From contig NZ_RQJX01000001.1 of assembly GCF_003850045.1 (NCBI RefSeq), forward strand, positions 1 through 64,000: a DNA stretch of 64,000 nt, in the 5' to 3' direction. Made by a program: the position numbers and the translations under genes. The stretch comes from Aeromicrobium camelliae (GTDB lineage Bacteria > Actinomycetota > Actinomycetes > Propionibacteriales > Nocardioidaceae). This document shows, one piece after another, positions 19,987-31,937 of this stretch; the first letter of the stretch is position 1; each line of letters begins with the position of its first letter. The notes under the pieces were generated by a model, which worked only from the letters and a program-made list of their open reading frames with translations, did not search any database and was not told the origin of the DNA.

Positions 19987-20540
19987 TGGGACTCGAAGAG
20001 AAACTGCCCAGCGGCGTCCTCCTCTCGACGGTCGAGGGGCTCGCCGGCTACTTCCGCAAGGCCTCGATGTGGCCCGCCACCTTCGGTCTGGCCTGCTGCG
20101 CCATCGAGATGATGACCTTCGGCGCGCCCCGGTTCGACTCGTCGCGGTTCGGCATGGAGGTCTTCCGCCCGTCGCCGCGCCAAGCCGATCTGATGATCGT
20201 GGCCGGCCGAGTGAGCCAGAAGATGGCCCCGGTGCTGCGCCAGATCTACGACCAGATGGCCGAGCCCAAGTGGGTGCTCGCGATGGGCGTGTGCGCCAGC
20301 TCCGGCGGCATGTTCAACAACTACGCGATCGTCCAGGGCGTCGATCACATCGTGCCGGTCGACATGTACCTGCCCGGATGTCCGCCGCGGCCGGAGATGC
20401 TCATCGACGCGATCTTCAAGATCCACGACAAGGTGCAGCACGGCAACCTCGGCGCCGACCGGATGCGGGAGATCGCCGAGACCGAGCGTGACGCGCTGGC
20501 CGCTGTTCCGACGTCCGCGATGAAGGGGCTCATGCGGTGA
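19986..20540 (+). CDS. nuoB: NADH-quinone oxidoreductase subunit B
   Basis: 184-residue peripheral subunit holding the terminal [4Fe-4S] cluster N2, which passes electrons to menaquinone. The four ligands are Cys37 and Cys38 ([10 protein letters not shown]), Cys103 (GVCASSGG) and Cys132 (LPGCPPRPE). ATG at 19986, overlapping the nuoA stop; a short upstream in-frame extension would lie inside nuoA. Confidence 0.97.
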   Translation: MGLEEKLPSGVLLSTVEGLAGYFRKASMWPATFGLACCAIEMMTFGAPRFDSSRFGMEVFRPSPRQADLMIVAGRVSQKMAPVLRQIYDQMAEPKWVLAMGVCASSGGMFNNYAIVQGVDHIVPVDMYLPGCPPRPEMLIDAIFKIHDKVQHGNLGADRMREIAETERDALAAVPTSAMKGLMR

Positions 20541-21295
20541 GCGACGACACCAAGCCCACCGGTGCGGACCCGACGCCGACCGACGCCGACCGCACGCAGG
20601 ACCCGTCCCACGAGACGCAGAACGAGTTGGAACGTTCCGAGGCGCACGATCTCGAGATCGTCGAGGTGCGCGAAGGATCGTTCGGGGTCCACGGCACGGG
20701 CGACACCACCGGCTTCGGGGGCCTGCGCCGGCCGGTCATCATGCCCGGTGCCGCCACGCCGCCGTTCGGCGGCTGGTACGACGACGTCGCGCAGCGGCTC
20801 GCGGGCGGTGACGGTCTGACGGACGCGATCGAGAAGGTCGTCATCGACCGCGGCGAGATCACCTTCTTCATCCGCCGCGAGCGGCTCGCCGCCACGGCTC
20901 GCCACCTGCGCGACGACCCGCAGCTGCGCTTCGAGTTCTGCGCGAGTGTCAGCGGGGTGCACTTCCCGCACGAGACCGGGCGCGAACTGCACGTCGTGTA
21001 CGAGCTGACGTCGATGACCCACAACCGGCACATCCGCCTCGAGGTCGTCGCGCCGGACGCCGATCCGCACATCCCGAGCGTGGTCCCGACGTATCCCACC
21101 GCCGACTGGCACGAGCGGGAGGTGTGGGACATGTTCGGCGTCATCTTCGACGGGCACCCCGCGCTGACCCGCATCCTCATGCCGGACGACTGGCCGGGAC
21201 ACCCCCAGCGCAAGGACTACCCGCTCGGCGGCATCCCCGTGGAGTTCAAGGGCGGAACGATCGCTCCACCCGACGATCGGAGGAGTTACTCATGA
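20537..21295 (+). CDS. nuoC: NADH-quinone oxidoreductase subunit C
   Basis: 252-residue 30-kDa-type subunit of the complex I peripheral arm, separate from NuoD (not fused). The conserved signature [17 protein letters not shown] lies near 195. The first 65 residues are an acidic, Asp/Thr/Pro-rich extension with no predicted fold. GTGA overlap with nuoB. Confidence 0.95.
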   Translation: MSDDTKPTGADPTPTDADRTQDPSHETQNELERSEAHDLEIVEVREGSFGVHGTGDTTGFGGLRRPVIMPGAATPPFGGWYDDVAQRLAGGDGLTDAIEKVVIDRGEITFFIRRERLAATARHLRDDPQLRFEFCASVSGVHFPHETGRELHVVYELTSMTHNRHIRLEVVAPDADPHIPSVVPTYPTADWHEREVWDMFGVIFDGHPALTRILMPDDWPGHPQRKDYPLGGIPVEFKGGTIAPPDDRRSYS

Positions 21296-22626
21296 CCATC
21301 CACGACGACCCGTACGCGGGGACCACCGAGACCCCTGAGGGGCCGGTCTTCAACGTCACGGGGCAGGACTGGGACTCCATCGACGTCGAGGGCATCGAAG
21401 GTGATCACCTGGTCGTCAACATGGGTCCGCAGCACCCGTCCACTCACGGGGTGCTGCGACTCATCCTCGAGATCGACGGCGAGCAGATCCTCGGCGCCCG
21501 CGCGGGCATCGGATACCTGCACACCGGCATCGAGAAGAACATGGAGTACCGGACCTGGACGCAGGGCGTCACGTTCTGCACCCGGATGGACTACGTCGCC
21601 CCGTTCTCCAACGAGGCCGTGTACGTCGCCGCCGTCGAGAAGCTCCTCGGCATCACCGACGATGTTCCCGAGCGCGCCCAGATCATCCGGGTCATGATGC
21701 TCGAACTCAACCGCGTCTCCTCGCACCTCGTCGCGATCGCCACCGGTGGGATGGAACTCGGCGCGCTCACCGTCATGACGTGCGGTTTCCGCGACCGCGA
21801 GATCATCCTCAAACTGTTCGAGACGATCACCGGCCTGCGCATGAACCACGCGTACTTCCGTCCCGGCGGGGTGGCGCTCGATCTGCCCGAGGGGGCGCTC
21901 GACGAGTTGCGTGACGGCGTCGCGCTGCTGCGCAAGCGGCTCCCCGAGTACGCCGCGCTCTGCAACGCGAACCCGATCTTCATGGGTCGCCTCAAGGGCG
22001 TGGGTCACCTCGACCTCGCCGGCTGCCTCGCCCTCGGCGTCACCGGACCGCCGCTGCGGGCCACGGGGTACGACTGGGACCTGCGCAAGAAGCGCCCGTA
22101 CTTCGGCTACGAGACGTACGACTTCGAGGTCGTGACCCGCGACGAGCCGGACGCCTACGGACGCTTCCGCATCCGCCTGGACGAGATGGCCGAGTCGCTC
22201 AAGATCGTCGAGCAGTGCATCGAACGGCTCGCCGCCACCGAGGGTCAGCCCGTCATGGTCGCCGACCGCAAGATCGCGTGGCCCTCCCAGCTCTCGGTCG
22301 GCGCCGACGGACAGGGCAACTCCCCGGAGCACATCCGCCACATCATGGGCGAGTCGATGGAGGCGCTGATCCACCACTTCAAGCTCGTGACGGAGGGCTT
22401 CCGCGTGCCGGCCGGCCAGGTGTACACCGAGATCGAGTCGCCCAAGGGCGTGATCGGGTGCCACGCCGTCTCCGACGGGGGCACGCGGCCGTTCCGCGCC
22501 CACTTCCGCGACCCGTCGTTCGTCAATCTCCAGTCGGTGTCGGCGATGTGCGAGGGCGGCATGCTCTCCGACGTCATCGTCGCCGTCGCCTCGGTCGACC
22601 CGGTGATGGGAGGAGTGGACCGATGA
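21292..22626 (+). CDS. nuoD: NADH-quinone oxidoreductase subunit D
   Basis: 444-residue 49-kDa subunit; with NuoB it forms the quinone-reduction site and descends from the large subunit of NiFe hydrogenases. Signatures: [14 protein letters not shown] near 46, the quinone-site His, and [19 protein letters not shown] at 21292 with GGAGGAG upstream, overlapping the nuoC stop as ATGA. A longer frame inside nuoC was rejected. Confidence 0.97.
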   Translation: MTIHDDPYAGTTETPEGPVFNVTGQDWDSIDVEGIEGDHLVVNMGPQHPSTHGVLRLILEIDGEQILGARAGIGYLHTGIEKNMEYRTWTQGVTFCTRMDYVAPFSNEAVYVAAVEKLLGITDDVPERAQIIRVMMLELNRVSSHLVAIATGGMELGALTVMTCGFRDREIILKLFETITGLRMNHAYFRPGGVALDLPEGALDELRDGVALLRKRLPEYAALCNANPIFMGRLKGVGHLDLAGCLALGVTGPPLRATGYDWDLRKKRPYFGYETYDFEVVTRDEPDAYGRFRIRLDEMAESLKIVEQCIERLAATEGQPVMVADRKIAWPSQLSVGADGQGNSPEHIRHIMGESMEALIHHFKLVTEGFRVPAGQVYTEIESPKGVIGCHAVSDGGTRPFRAHFRDPSFVNLQSVSAMCEGGMLSDVIVAVASVDPVMGGVDR

Positions 22627-23483
22627 CCACGAACGATCCCGCGCAGTCACCGTTGCCCGACTCGGTCGACGGCATGGTGACGCAGACGCCCACCGATCCC
22701 GCCGACACCCCGATCGGCCCCACGACGCTCGCCGAGCTCAAGGAGCTGGCCGGCCGGTACCCCCAGGCGCGCTCGGCGCTGCTGCCGATGCTGCACCTCG
22801 TGCAGTCGGTGCAGGGGCGGGTCACGACCGAGGGCATCGAGACGTGTGCACGGATCCTCGATCTCACGGAGGCGGAGGTCTCGGCCGTCGCCACGTTCTA
22901 CACGATGTACAAGCGCCGCCCGATGGGCACGCACCACGTCGGCGTCTGCACGAACACGCTGTGCGCCGTCATGGGCGGGGATGAGATCTTCGAGCGGCTG
23001 TGCGGGCATCTCGACGTCGGCAACGACGAGACGACCGCCGACGGCGCGATCACGCTGGAGCGGGTCGAGTGCAACGCCGCCTGCGACTTCGCCCCCGTCG
23101 TGATGGTCAACTGGGAGTTCTTCGACCAGCAGACACCCGAATCGGCGATCGACCTCGTCGAGCGCCTGCGCGCGGGGGAGCGCGTGGCGTCGCCGCGAGG
23201 CGCGCAGATCACGTCCTGGCGCGAGGCCGAGCGCGTGCTCGCCGGCTTCGAGGACGGCCGGGTGGACGAAGGTCCTGCCGCGGGCGAGGCGTCGCTGGCC
23301 GGACTTCGCATCGCGCAGGAACGGGGCTGGCAGGCACCGTCGCTCGAGGAGGATTCCGGAACCGGGCGCGGCGGCGAGACCAAGCAGGAGGCCGCCGCCG
23401 AGGCCGACACGCAACGCGCCGAATCCGAGACCGTCGCCGAGCAGTCGCCGGCCGACGTCGAGGGAGGAGCCGACGATGACTGA
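22623..23483 (+). CDS. nuoE: NADH-quinone oxidoreductase subunit E with C-terminal extension
   Basis: 286-residue subunit of the NADH-oxidising module. Thioredoxin-like fold with a [2Fe-2S] cluster (N1a) bound by CTNTLC and CNAAC. Typical NuoE proteins are 160-200 residues; here about 90 extra residues at the end are Glu/Ala-rich and disordered, after an [16 protein letters not shown] segment also seen in other actinobacterial NuoE proteins. The last 8 bp overlap nuoF. Confidence 0.95.
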   Translation: MTTNDPAQSPLPDSVDGMVTQTPTDPADTPIGPTTLAELKELAGRYPQARSALLPMLHLVQSVQGRVTTEGIETCARILDLTEAEVSAVATFYTMYKRRPMGTHHVGVCTNTLCAVMGGDEIFERLCGHLDVGNDETTADGAITLERVECNAACDFAPVVMVNWEFFDQQTPESAIDLVERLRAGERVASPRGAQITSWREAERVLAGFEDGRVDEGPAAGEASLAGLRIAQERGWQAPSLEEDSGTGRGGETKQEAAAEADTQRAESETVAEQSPADVEGGADDD

Positions 23484-24804
23484 CACCCTCACCCCGGTGC
23501 TCACCGCCAACTGGGCCGACGACCGCGCGTGGACGCTCGCGGCCTACGAGAACCAGGGCGGGTACCAGGCACTTCGCCAGGCGTTGCAGATGACGCCGGA
23601 CGAACTCGTCACCCTCGTCAAGGACTCGGGCCTGCGCGGCCGCGGAGGCGCAGGGTTCCCCACCGGGATGAAGTGGAGCTTCATCCCCAAGGACAACCCC
23701 AACCCCACGTACCTGGTGGTCAACGCCGACGAGTCCGAGCCCGGTACGTGCAAGGACATCCCGCTCATGATGGCCTCGCCGCACACGCTCGTGGAGGGCG
23801 TCATCATCGCCTCCCGGGCGATCGAGGCCCGGCAGGCGTTCATCTACGTGCGCGGGGAGGTCCTGCACGTGGTCCGCCGGCTGCGCGCCGCGGTGCGCGA
23901 AGCGTACGAGGCAGGGCACGTCGGCACCGACATCCACGGCAGCGGCATGGACCTCGACATCGTCGTGCACGCCGGCGCGGGCGCCTACATCTGCGGCGAG
24001 GAGACGGCGCTGCTGGACTCGCTCGAGGGGCGGCGCGGTCAACCCCGGCTGCGCCCGCCGTTCCCCGCGGTCGCCGGTCTGTACGCCTCGCCCACGGTGA
24101 TCAACAACGTCGAATCCATCGCGTCGGTGCCGGCCATCGTGCGCGGCGGCGTCTCCTGGTTCGGTTCGATGGGCACCGAGAAGAGCAAGGGCCACACGAT
24201 CTACTCCTTGTCCGGGCACGTCAAACGGCCCGGCCAGTACGAGGCGCCGCTCGGCATCACGCTGCGCGAGCTCCTCGACCTGAGCGGCGGCATGCGCGAG
24301 GGGGCGGAACTCAAGTTCTGGACGCCCGGCGGCTCCTCGACGCCGATCCTCACCGCCGAGCACCTCGACGTCCCGCTCGACTACGAGGGCGTGAGCGCGG
24401 CCGGATCGATGCTCGGCACCAAGGCGCTGCAGATCTTCGACCAGACCACGTCGGTCGTCCGCTGCGTGCTGCGATGGACCGAGTTCTACAAGCACGAGTC
24501 GTGCGGCAAGTGCACGCCGTGCCGCGAGGGCACCTGGTGGATGGTGCAGATCCTCCGCCGCCTCGACCGGGGCGAGGGCCAGCCGGGCGACATCGAGACG
24601 CTGCTCGATCTGTGCGACAACATCCTCGGCCGCTCGTTCTGCGCGCTGGGCGACGGCGCGACGAGCCCGATCACCTCCGCCATCCGTTACTTCCGAGAGG
24701 AGTTCGAGGCCGGCATGACCACGCCGTCCTCCGAGCTCTTCCCGCCGTCGCGATCCACGCTGTTCGCGACGACCGTGCTCGCCGGAGAGGGGGCGACATC
24801 ATGA
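23476..24804 (+). CDS. nuoF: NADH-quinone oxidoreductase subunit F
   Basis: 442-residue subunit that oxidises NADH. NADH/FMN site GRGGAGFPTG near 55-64, a second glycine motif GAGAYICGEETALL near 172, and the [4Fe-4S] N3 motif ESCGKCTPCREG near 343. Everything needed for flavin and NADH binding is present, so this is a true NADH-type complex I. It starts 8 bp inside nuoE and overlaps nuoG by ATGA. Confidence 0.97.
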   Translation: MTDTLTPVLTANWADDRAWTLAAYENQGGYQALRQALQMTPDELVTLVKDSGLRGRGGAGFPTGMKWSFIPKDNPNPTYLVVNADESEPGTCKDIPLMMASPHTLVEGVIIASRAIEARQAFIYVRGEVLHVVRRLRAAVREAYEAGHVGTDIHGSGMDLDIVVHAGAGAYICGEETALLDSLEGRRGQPRLRPPFPAVAGLYASPTVINNVESIASVPAIVRGGVSWFGSMGTEKSKGHTIYSLSGHVKRPGQYEAPLGITLRELLDLSGGMREGAELKFWTPGGSSTPILTAEHLDVPLDYEGVSAAGSMLGTKALQIFDQTTSVVRCVLRWTEFYKHESCGKCTPCREGTWWMVQILRRLDRGEGQPGDIETLLDLCDNILGRSFCALGDGATSPITSAIRYFREEFEAGMTTPSSELFPPSRSTLFATTVLAGEGATS

Positions 24805-27200
24805 CCGTCACCGAATCAGGCTCGACCGAAGCGGCACCCGTCGAGCTCGTGACCCTGACCATCGACGACGTCGAGGTCAGTGTTCCCCAGGGCACGCTGG
24901 TGATCCGCGCGGCCGAACTCATGGGCGTCGAGATCCCGCGGTTCTGCGACCACCCGTTGCTCGAGCCCGTCGGCGCCTGTCGCCAGTGCCTCGTGGAGAT
25001 CCCGGACGCGGGCAACGGCCGCGGCATGCCCAAGCCGCAGGCCTCCTGCACCCTGGAGGTCGCGCCCGGCATGGTGGTCAAGACCCAGGTCAGCTCGCCG
25101 GTCGCGGACAAGGCGCAGCGCGGCAACCTGGAGTTCCTCCTCGCCAACCACCCGCTCGACTGCCCGGTCTGCGACAAGGGCGGAGAGTGCCCGCTGCAGA
25201 ACCAGGCGATGAGCCACGGCAACGGCGAGTCGCGGTTCATCGACCAGAAGCGGCTGTTCCCCAAACCGATCCACGTGTCGGAGCAGGTGCTGCTCGACCG
25301 CGAACGGTGCGTGCTCTGCCAGCGTTGCACACGGTTCTCCGAGGAGATCGCCGGTGATCCGTTCATCGCCCTGCTCGAGCGCGGCGCGCAGCAGCAGATC
25401 GGCATCGCCGACGGGGAGCCCTTCCACTCCTACTTCTCCGGCAACACCATCCAGATCTGCCCGGTCGGGGCGCTGACCAGCGCGGACTACCGCTTCCGGT
25501 CCCGACCGTTCGACCTCGTCTCGGTCCCGTCGATCGCCGAGCACGACGCGTGCGGCGCGGCCATCCGCGTCGACCACCGTCGCGGCAAGGTCATGCGGCG
25601 ACTCGCCGGTGACGACCCCGAGGTGAACGAGGAGTGGATCACCGACAAGGATCGCTTCGCGTTCACCTGGTCGAGCCAGGACGACCGGCTCCGCACCCCG
25701 TTGGTGCGCGATCCGGACAGCGGCGAACTCGTGCCCACCTCGTGGCCCGGCGCTCTCGCCGTCGCCGCCCGCGGCCTCGCGGGTAAGCCGGCGGGCGTCC
25801 TCACCGGAGGCCGGCTGACCCTCGAGGACGCGTACGCCTACGCGAAGTTCGCGCGCGTGGCCCTCGGCACCAACGACATCGACTTCCGGGCCCGCGCGCT
25901 CAGTACCGAGGAGACGGACTTCCTCGCCAGCCGGGTCGCCGGCCGGCGACCGGACGTCACGTACGCGGCGCTGGAAGCCGCCAGCACGGTGGTGCTCGTC
26001 GGCCTGGAGCCGGAGGACGAGGCCGGCACGATCTTCCTGCGGCTGCGCAAGGCGATCAAGCGCGGCGTGAAGGTCGTCGCGATCGCCAGCCACCGCACGC
26101 GCGGAGCCGCCAAGCTGAACGCTGAGCTCCTGCAGGTCGTCCCCGGGGGTGAGGCGCAGGCGCTCGCCGGGTTGCAGCTCGGCGAGCAGGACATCGTTCT
26201 CGCCGGTGAGCGGCTCGGGCAGGTGCCGGGCGGGCTCACCGCGCTGACCGGACTCGCTGAACGCACCGGCGCGCGGATCGCCTGGGTGCCGCGCCGCGCC
26301 GGTGACCGCGGTGCCGTCGAGGCCGGCTGCCTGCCGACGCTGCTGCCGTTCGGTCGGCCCGTCGAGGACGCCGAGGCCCGCGCCGACGTCGCTGCCGCCT
26401 GGAGCGTGCAGCAGCTGCCGGCCACGCCGGGTCGCGACACCGCCGGCATCGTCGCCGCGCTGGCCGCCGGGGACCTCCAGGCCGTCGTCGTCGGCGGACT
26501 CGAACTCGCCGACCTGCCCGACCCGGCCGCTGCGGCCGGCGCCCTCGACGCGGCCGAATTCGTGGTCAGCCTCGAGGTGCGCCGCAGCGACGTCACGCCG
26601 TACGCAGACGTCGTCCTCCCCGTCGCCCCGCCGGTCGAGAAGCCGGGCACGTTCCTCACCTGGGAGGGCCGACCCCGCCAGTTCGAGACGGTGCTGGACA
26701 CCGGGGCGCTTCCCGACGTCCGGGTGCTCGCCGGGATCGCCGAGGAACTCGGCGCTCCGCTCGGTGTCCGCACGATCGGGCAGGCCCGCGCCGAGCTCGA
26801 GGAGCTCGGCCTGTGGGACGGCGCGCGACCTGCGCCGGCCGCGGCCCCGCCGGCCCGCGGAGCCGGCCCGGTCGGCACCGTCACTCTCGACACCTGGTCG
26901 CAGCTGATCGACGACGGCCGTCTGCAGGACGGTACGGGCGAGTACCGAGCCACGGCCCGACCCGCCCGGCTGAAGGCGAACGCCGGGACCCTCGCCGCCG
27001 CCGGCGTGGAACCGGGGGCGGCGGCGACGCTGTCGACGCCGTCCGGGCGCGCGGTCTTCATCGCCGACGTCGCCGACCTGCCCGACGGCGTGGTGTGGGT
27101 GCCCGCTCGTTCCGAGGGCGTGCACGTCCGCGCGCTGCTCGCCGCGGGCTTCGGTGACCGGGTGACGTTGGGCCCCGCCGACGGAGGTGAGGGCGCATGA
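24801..27200 (+). CDS. nuoG: NADH-quinone oxidoreductase subunit G
   Basis: 799-residue iron-sulfur subunit. An N-terminal ferredoxin-like domain (about 15-100) holds a [2Fe-2S] cluster ([15 protein letters not shown]), then a His-Cys3 [4Fe-4S] site ([17 protein letters not shown] near 117) and a further CVLCQRC cluster near 171. From about 230 onward it is a molybdopterin-oxidoreductase-like domain without visible cofactor ligands, as in other NuoG proteins. The C-terminal part is Ala/Gly-rich. ATG at 24801; the much longer upstream frame is antisense-like noise in nuoF. Confidence 0.96.
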   Translation: MTVTESGSTEAAPVELVTLTIDDVEVSVPQGTLVIRAAELMGVEIPRFCDHPLLEPVGACRQCLVEIPDAGNGRGMPKPQASCTLEVAPGMVVKTQVSSPVADKAQRGNLEFLLANHPLDCPVCDKGGECPLQNQAMSHGNGESRFIDQKRLFPKPIHVSEQVLLDRERCVLCQRCTRFSEEIAGDPFIALLERGAQQQIGIADGEPFHSYFSGNTIQICPVGALTSADYRFRSRPFDLVSVPSIAEHDACGAAIRVDHRRGKVMRRLAGDDPEVNEEWITDKDRFAFTWSSQDDRLRTPLVRDPDSGELVPTSWPGALAVAARGLAGKPAGVLTGGRLTLEDAYAYAKFARVALGTNDIDFRARALSTEETDFLASRVAGRRPDVTYAALEAASTVVLVGLEPEDEAGTIFLRLRKAIKRGVKVVAIASHRTRGAAKLNAELLQVVPGGEAQALAGLQLGEQDIVLAGERLGQVPGGLTALTGLAERTGARIAWVPRRAGDRGAVEAGCLPTLLPFGRPVEDAEARADVAAAWSVQQLPATPGRDTAGIVAALAAGDLQAVVVGGLELADLPDPAAAAGALDAAEFVVSLEVRRSDVTPYADVVLPVAPPVEKPGTFLTWEGRPRQFETVLDTGALPDVRVLAGIAEELGAPLGVRTIGQARAELEELGLWDGARPAPAAAPPARGAGPVGTVTLDTWSQLIDDGRLQDGTGEYRATARPARLKANAGTLAAAGVEPGAAATLSTPSGRAVFIADVADLPDGVVWVPARSEGVHVRALLAAGFGDRVTLGPADGGEGA

Positions 27201-28459
27201 ACGACGACCTCTGGGGCAACGACCCGATGTGGGTCGTGCTGCTCAAGGCGCTGCTGATCTTCGTGATCCTGGTGCTCTACACGCTCTTCAACATCTGGTT
27301 CGAGCGCCGCGTCGTCGCGCGGATGCAGCACCGCGTCGGGCCGAACATGCACGGCCCGTTCGGCTTGCTGCAGAGCCTCGCTGACGGCGTGAAGCTCGGC
27401 CTGAAGGAGGAGGTCTTCCCCAAGGCCGCCGACCGGATCGTCTACTTCCTGGCGCCGATCCTCGCGGTGGTGCCGGCCTTCCTCGCGTGGGCCGTGATCC
27501 CGTTCGGACCTGAGGTGACCATCCCCTTCACCGACGTGCGCACCGCCCTTCAGCTCACGGATCTTCCGGTGGCGGTCCTCTACATCCTGGCCGTCACCTC
27601 GGTCGGCATCTACGGCATCGTCCTGGCGGGATGGTCCTCCGGCTCCACCTACGCCCTGCTCGGCGGCCTGCGATCGAGCGCCCAGATGATCTCCTACGAG
27701 GTCGCCATGGGACTGGCGCTGGTGAGCGTGTTCATCTTCGCCGGATCCATGTCCACGTCCGAGATCGTCGCCGCGCAGGAACAATGGTGGTTCTTCCTGC
27801 CGCTGCTGCCGTCGTTCATCATCTACGTCATCGCGATGGTGGGCGAGACCAACCGCGCCCCCTTCGACCTTCCCGAAGCCGAGGGCGAGCTGGTCGGCGG
27901 CTTCCACACCGAGTACTCGTCGTTCAAGTTCGCGATGTTCTTCCTCGCCGAGTACATCAACATGGTCACCGTCTCCGCGCTGGCCACCACGATGTTCCTC
28001 GGCGGATGGCGCGCGCCGTTCGGGATCGCCCAGATCTGGCCCGGCGCCAATGAGGGCTACTGGCCGGTCATCTGGTTCCTCGGCAAGACGCTGTTGTTCA
28101 TCTTCCTGTTCATCTGGCTCCGCGGGACCCTGCCGCGCATGCGGTACGACCAGTTCATGCACTTCGGCTGGAAATGGCTCATCCCGATCGCGCTCGGCTG
28201 GACGATCGCGGTGGCCTTCATGCGCAAGGCGATGCAGGAGGAGTTGTTCACGCAGCAGAACGTGCTGTGGGCCGCTGGCGTCGTCGCGATCCTGCTCCTG
28301 GCGACGTTCCTCATCCCGGAGAAGAAGACCCAGGAGCCGGCTCCTGAGGACGACCACGACGCGGAGTTCGACGCTTTCGCCGGCGGCTACCCCGTACCCC
28401 CGATGCCGGACCGGGCCACCACTGACCGCGATGCCTCGAAGGAGGTCGGCCGACCGTGA
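27197..28459 (+). CDS. nuoH: NADH-quinone oxidoreductase subunit H
   Basis: 420-residue membrane subunit, eight or nine helices, that forms the quinone channel with NuoB and NuoD. Signatures [19 protein letters not shown] near 47 and the acidic loop [20 protein letters not shown] near 215. The last 50 residues form a hydrophilic tail ([15 protein letters not shown]), common in actinobacteria. ATGA overlap with nuoG. Confidence 0.97.
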   Translation: MNDDLWGNDPMWVVLLKALLIFVILVLYTLFNIWFERRVVARMQHRVGPNMHGPFGLLQSLADGVKLGLKEEVFPKAADRIVYFLAPILAVVPAFLAWAVIPFGPEVTIPFTDVRTALQLTDLPVAVLYILAVTSVGIYGIVLAGWSSGSTYALLGGLRSSAQMISYEVAMGLALVSVFIFAGSMSTSEIVAAQEQWWFFLPLLPSFIIYVIAMVGETNRAPFDLPEAEGELVGGFHTEYSSFKFAMFFLAEYINMVTVSALATTMFLGGWRAPFGIAQIWPGANEGYWPVIWFLGKTLLFIFLFIWLRGTLPRMRYDQFMHFGWKWLIPIALGWTIAVAFMRKAMQEELFTQQNVLWAAGVVAILLLATFLIPEKKTQEPAPEDDHDAEFDAFAGGYPVPPMPDRATTDRDASKEVGRP

Positions 28460-28992
28460 GCACCCTGCGCGAGACCCTGTGGGATCCGATTGCCGGATTC
28501 GGGGTGACGTTCCGGACGATGTTCAAGAAGCCCGTCACCGAGCAGTACCCGAAGGAGAAGGTGCCGACCGCGCCCCGCTTCCACGGGCGCCACCAGCTCA
28601 ACCGCTGGCCGGATGGTCTGGAGAAGTGCGTCGGCTGCGAGTTGTGCGCGTGGGCGTGCCCGGCCGACGCCATCTACGTCGAGGGCGCGAGCAACACCGA
28701 GGACGAGCGGTACAGCCCCGGTGAGCGGTACGGCCGCGTCTATCAGATCAACTACTTGCGCTGCATCCTGTGCGGACTGTGCATCGAGGCGTGCCCCACG
28801 CGCGCCCTGACGATGACGAACGAGTACGAGCTGGCCGACGACGATCGGGCGAATCTGATCTACGAGAAGTCCGATCTGCTGGCGCCGCTGCTGCCCGGCA
28901 TGGTCGAACCGCCGCACGAGATGCTCATCAGCGACGACCATCACGACTATTACCGGGGCAAGACCCTGCCGATCGTGGAGGCCGACTCATGA
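28456..28992 (+). CDS. nuoI: NADH-quinone oxidoreductase subunit I
   Basis: 178-residue ferredoxin-like subunit with two [4Fe-4S] clusters (N6a and N6b): [12 protein letters not shown] near 57 and [12 protein letters not shown] near 102. It relays electrons from NuoG toward NuoB. GTG start on a GTGA overlap with nuoH. Confidence 0.97.
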   Translation: MSTLRETLWDPIAGFGVTFRTMFKKPVTEQYPKEKVPTAPRFHGRHQLNRWPDGLEKCVGCELCAWACPADAIYVEGASNTEDERYSPGERYGRVYQINYLRCILCGLCIEACPTRALTMTNEYELADDDRANLIYEKSDLLAPLLPGMVEPPHEMLISDDHHDYYRGKTLPIVEADS

Positions 28993-29759
28993 CCACGTTC
29001 TGGGTGCTGGCGCCGCTCATGGTGCTCGCCGCGCTCGGGCTCCTGTTCGCCAAGAAGGCCGTGCACGCCGCACTGTGCCTTGCGGTGGTGATGATCAGCC
29101 TCGCGGTGCTGTACGCGCTGCAGGACGCCCCGTTCCTCTTCGCCGTGCAGATCATCGTCTACACCGGCGCGATCATGATGCTCTTCCTGTTCGTGCTCAT
29201 GCTCGTCGGCGTCGACCGCAGCGATTCGCTCGTCGAGACGATCAGGGGCCAGCGACTGGCCGCGGCAGTCGTCGGGGTCCTGTTCGCGGTCACGATGTCC
29301 GTCGCGGTCGGCCAGGTCGTCGTGAGCTCCACCATCGGCCTGGACGCCGCGAACGAGGGCGGAAACGTCGAGGGGCTCGCCGAGCTGCTGTTCACCCGGT
29401 ACGTCGTCGCGTTCGAGTTCACCGCGGCCCTCATGATCACCGCGGTGCTCGGCGCGATGGTGCTCGCGCACCGTGAGCGTCTCACGCCGCGCCGCACGCA
29501 GATCGACGTCCAGCGCCAGCGCATGCGCGAGTACGCGGAGACCGGGCGGCACCCGGGCAACCCGCCGACTCCCGGCGTGTTCGCGCGGCACAACGGTGTC
29601 GACGTCCCGGCCCTGCTGCCGGACGGTTCGCCGGCGGAGGAGTCCGTGCCCGACAGCCTGCGCAAACGCGGCCAGGAGCGCACCGACGTCGACATCAGCG
29701 CAGCGCAGCGCCGCGCGCGCGAGATCGAGCGCGGCGACCGGAAGGACGAGGACGCGTGA
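28989..29759 (+). CDS. nuoJ: NADH-quinone oxidoreductase subunit J with hydrophilic tail
   Basis: 256-residue membrane subunit with five helices in about 1-160, including the conserved [20 protein letters not shown] near 58. The last 90 residues are charged and probably disordered ([16 protein letters not shown], then RKRGQERTD), which roughly doubles the hydrophilic end compared with enterobacterial NuoJ. ATG at 28989 overlaps nuoI. Confidence 0.95.
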   Translation: MTTFWVLAPLMVLAALGLLFAKKAVHAALCLAVVMISLAVLYALQDAPFLFAVQIIVYTGAIMMLFLFVLMLVGVDRSDSLVETIRGQRLAAAVVGVLFAVTMSVAVGQVVVSSTIGLDAANEGGNVEGLAELLFTRYVVAFEFTAALMITAVLGAMVLAHRERLTPRRTQIDVQRQRMREYAETGRHPGNPPTPGVFARHNGVDVPALLPDGSPAEESVPDSLRKRGQERTDVDISAAQRRAREIERGDRKDEDA

Positions 29760-30049
29760 CCGAGTACATCACCCTGTCGTTCCTGCTGTTCACGATCGGG
29801 GCCGTCGGCGTCATCGTGCGCCGCAACGCGATCGTGGTCTTCATGTGCATCGAGCTCATGCTCAACGCCACCAACCTCGCGTTCGTGAGCTTCGCCCGCC
29901 AGCACGGCAACCTCGACGGGCAGACCGCGGCCTTCTTCGTCATGGTCGTCGCGGCCGCCGAGGTCGTCATCGGCCTGGCGATCATCGTGTCCATCTACCG
30001 CACGCGTCGCTCGGCCTCGGTCGACGACGCGAACCTGCTGAAGGCCTAG
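29756..30049 (+). CDS. nuoK: NADH-quinone oxidoreductase subunit K
   Basis: 97-residue membrane subunit with three helices; conserved buried Glu residues in [11 protein letters not shown] (about 36) and [13 protein letters not shown] (about 71) belong to the proton pathway. MrpC homologue. GTGA overlap with nuoJ; 13 bp before nuoL. Confidence 0.96.
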   Translation: MTEYITLSFLLFTIGAVGVIVRRNAIVVFMCIELMLNATNLAFVSFARQHGNLDGQTAAFFVMVVAAAEVVIGLAIIVSIYRTRRSASVDDANLLKA

Positions 30050-30062
30050 GGGAGGGAGCACG

Positions 30063-31937
30063 ATGCTCGAGTTGTCCTGGCTGCTCATCGCCATCCCGCT
30101 CGCGGGCGCGGCCCTCCTCCTGCTGGCCGGCAGGAGTTCGGACGCCTTCGGTCACCTGATCGCGACGGCGGCTTCGGCCGCCGCCTTCGTGCTCGGACTC
30201 GTCATGTTCATCGAACTGCTCGGGCGCGACGCCGGCGACCGTTCCGTCACCTCCTCCCTCGGCACCTGGATCGAGGCGGGCCGCTTCCACGTCGAGTTCG
30301 CATTCACCTTCGATCAACTGTCGAGCCTGTTCGTCCTGCTCATCACCGGCGTCGGCACGCTGATCCACGTCTACTCGATCGGCTACATGGCCCACGACGA
30401 GCGCCGCCGCCGCTTCTTCGCCTACCTCAACCTGTTCGTCGCGGCCATGCTCACTCTCGTGCTCGCGGCGGACTACCTCGTGCTGTTCCTCGGCTGGGAG
30501 GGCGTCGGACTCGCCTCGTATCTGCTGATCGGGTTCTGGCAGCACAAGCCGTCGGCCGCCGCTGCCGCGAACAAAGCGTTCATCATGAACCGCATCGGGG
30601 ACGTCGGCATGGTCATCGCGATCATGACGATGTTCGCGACCTTCGGCACCACCTCGATCGCGGCAGTCAACGGCGCCGCCGGCGAGGTCAGCGCCGCTAC
30701 GGCCACCGCCCTGGGCCTGCTCCTCCTGCTGGGCGCCTGCGGCAAGTCTGCGCAGGTGCCGCTGCAGGCCTGGCTGCTCGACGCGATGGAAGGCCCCACG
30801 CCGGTGTCCGCCCTCATCCACGCGGCCACCATGGTCACCGCCGGCGTCTACCTCGTCGTCCGCTCCGCGGGCATCTACGACGCCTCGGAGGTCGCCCGCA
30901 CCTTCGTGATCGTCGTCGGTCTCGTGACCCTCCTCGTCGGCGCCTGGATCGGTTGCGCGAAGGACGACATCAAGAAGGTGCTGGCCGGCTCGACGATGAG
31001 CCAGATCGGGTACATGATGCTGGCCGCGGGCCTCGGCCCGGCTGGTTACGCCTTCGCGATCTTCCACCTGCTGACCCACGGCTTCTTCAAGGCCAACATG
31101 TTCCTCGGCGCGGGCTCGGTCATGCACGCGATGGACGACGACGTCGACATGCGGCACTACGGTGCGCTGCGCCGGGCCATGCCGATCACCTTCGCCACCT
31201 TCGGACTCGGGTACCTGGCGATCATCGGCTTCCCGGGCATGTCCGGCTTCTTCAGCAAGGACAAGATCATCGAGGCCGCGCTCGCGCACAACCTCTGGAT
31301 CGGTGTCGGCGCGATGATCGGCGCGGGCATCACGGCGTTCTACATGACCCGCTTGATGATGATGACGTTCTTCGGCGACCAGCGCTGGCGCGACGGGGTG
31401 CACCCGCACGAATCGCCCAGCGTCATGACCATCCCGCTCATCGCGCTGGCCGCGCTCTCGGTGCTCGGCGGCGCGCTCTACCTCGGCAACTGGATCGGCC
31501 ACTGGCTCGAGCCGGTCGCGGGCCACGCCGAACATCATGAGCTCCCTGCCCCGGTCATCGTCATCCAGCTGGCGGTCCTCGCCCTGGTCGCCGCCGGGGT
31601 CGCGCTCGCGGTGTGGCTGTACCGCAGCGACGTCCCCGATACTGCTCCCGCGGACGCGGACGTCTCGATCCTCACGCGGGCCGGGCGCCACGAGATCTAC
31701 ACGAACGAGGTCAACGGAGCCCTGGCCGTCTTCCCGGTGCGGTACCTCACCCGCTTCCTCGTCTGGCTGGACGCGAGAGGCATCGACGGTCTGGTGCGCG
31801 GCACAGCGGACCGCATCGGTGAGGCCGCGCAGGGATTGCGGGCCACCCAGACCGGGTACGTCCGGTCCTACGCCCTCGGAATCTTCGGCGGCGCGCTCGC
31901 CGTCGTCCTCGGACTCTTGGCGGTGACCCTCGGATGA
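30063..31937 (+). CDS. nuoL: NADH-quinone oxidoreductase subunit L
   Basis: 624-residue antiporter-like proton-pumping subunit, about 16 helices. Key signatures: [18 protein letters not shown] (about 141), the lysine segment [19 protein letters not shown] (about 225) and [12 protein letters not shown]. The C-terminal long lateral helix region is present. Its own ribosome binding site GGGAGGGAG precedes 30063, the only nuo gene after nuoA not overlapping its neighbour. Confidence 0.97.
   Translation: MLELSWLLIAIPLAGAALLLLAGRSSDAFGHLIATAASAAAFVLGLVMFIELLGRDAGDRSVTSSLGTWIEAGRFHVEFAFTFDQLSSLFVLLITGVGTLIHVYSIGYMAHDERRRRFFAYLNLFVAAMLTLVLAADYLVLFLGWEGVGLASYLLIGFWQHKPSAAAAANKAFIMNRIGDVGMVIAIMTMFATFGTTSIAAVNGAAGEVSAATATALGLLLLLGACGKSAQVPLQAWLLDAMEGPTPVSALIHAATMVTAGVYLVVRSAGIYDASEVARTFVIVVGLVTLLVGAWIGCAKDDIKKVLAGSTMSQIGYMMLAAGLGPAGYAFAIFHLLTHGFFKANMFLGAGSVMHAMDDDVDMRHYGALRRAMPITFATFGLGYLAIIGFPGMSGFFSKDKIIEAALAHNLWIGVGAMIGAGITAFYMTRLMMMTFFGDQRWRDGVHPHESPSVMTIPLIALAALSVLGGALYLGNWIGHWLEPVAGHAEHHELPAPVIVIQLAVLALVAAGVALAVWLYRSDVPDTAPADADVSILTRAGRHEIYTNEVNGALAVFPVRYLTRFLVWLDARGIDGLVRGTADRIGEAAQGLRATQTGYVRSYALGIFGGALAVVLGLLAVTLG

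Noticed and set aside
24816..28357. Long open frames antisense to nuoG and nuoH
   Set aside because: Same GC-bias shadow; low-complexity composition, no ribosome binding site, and the sense strand carries essential conserved genes.
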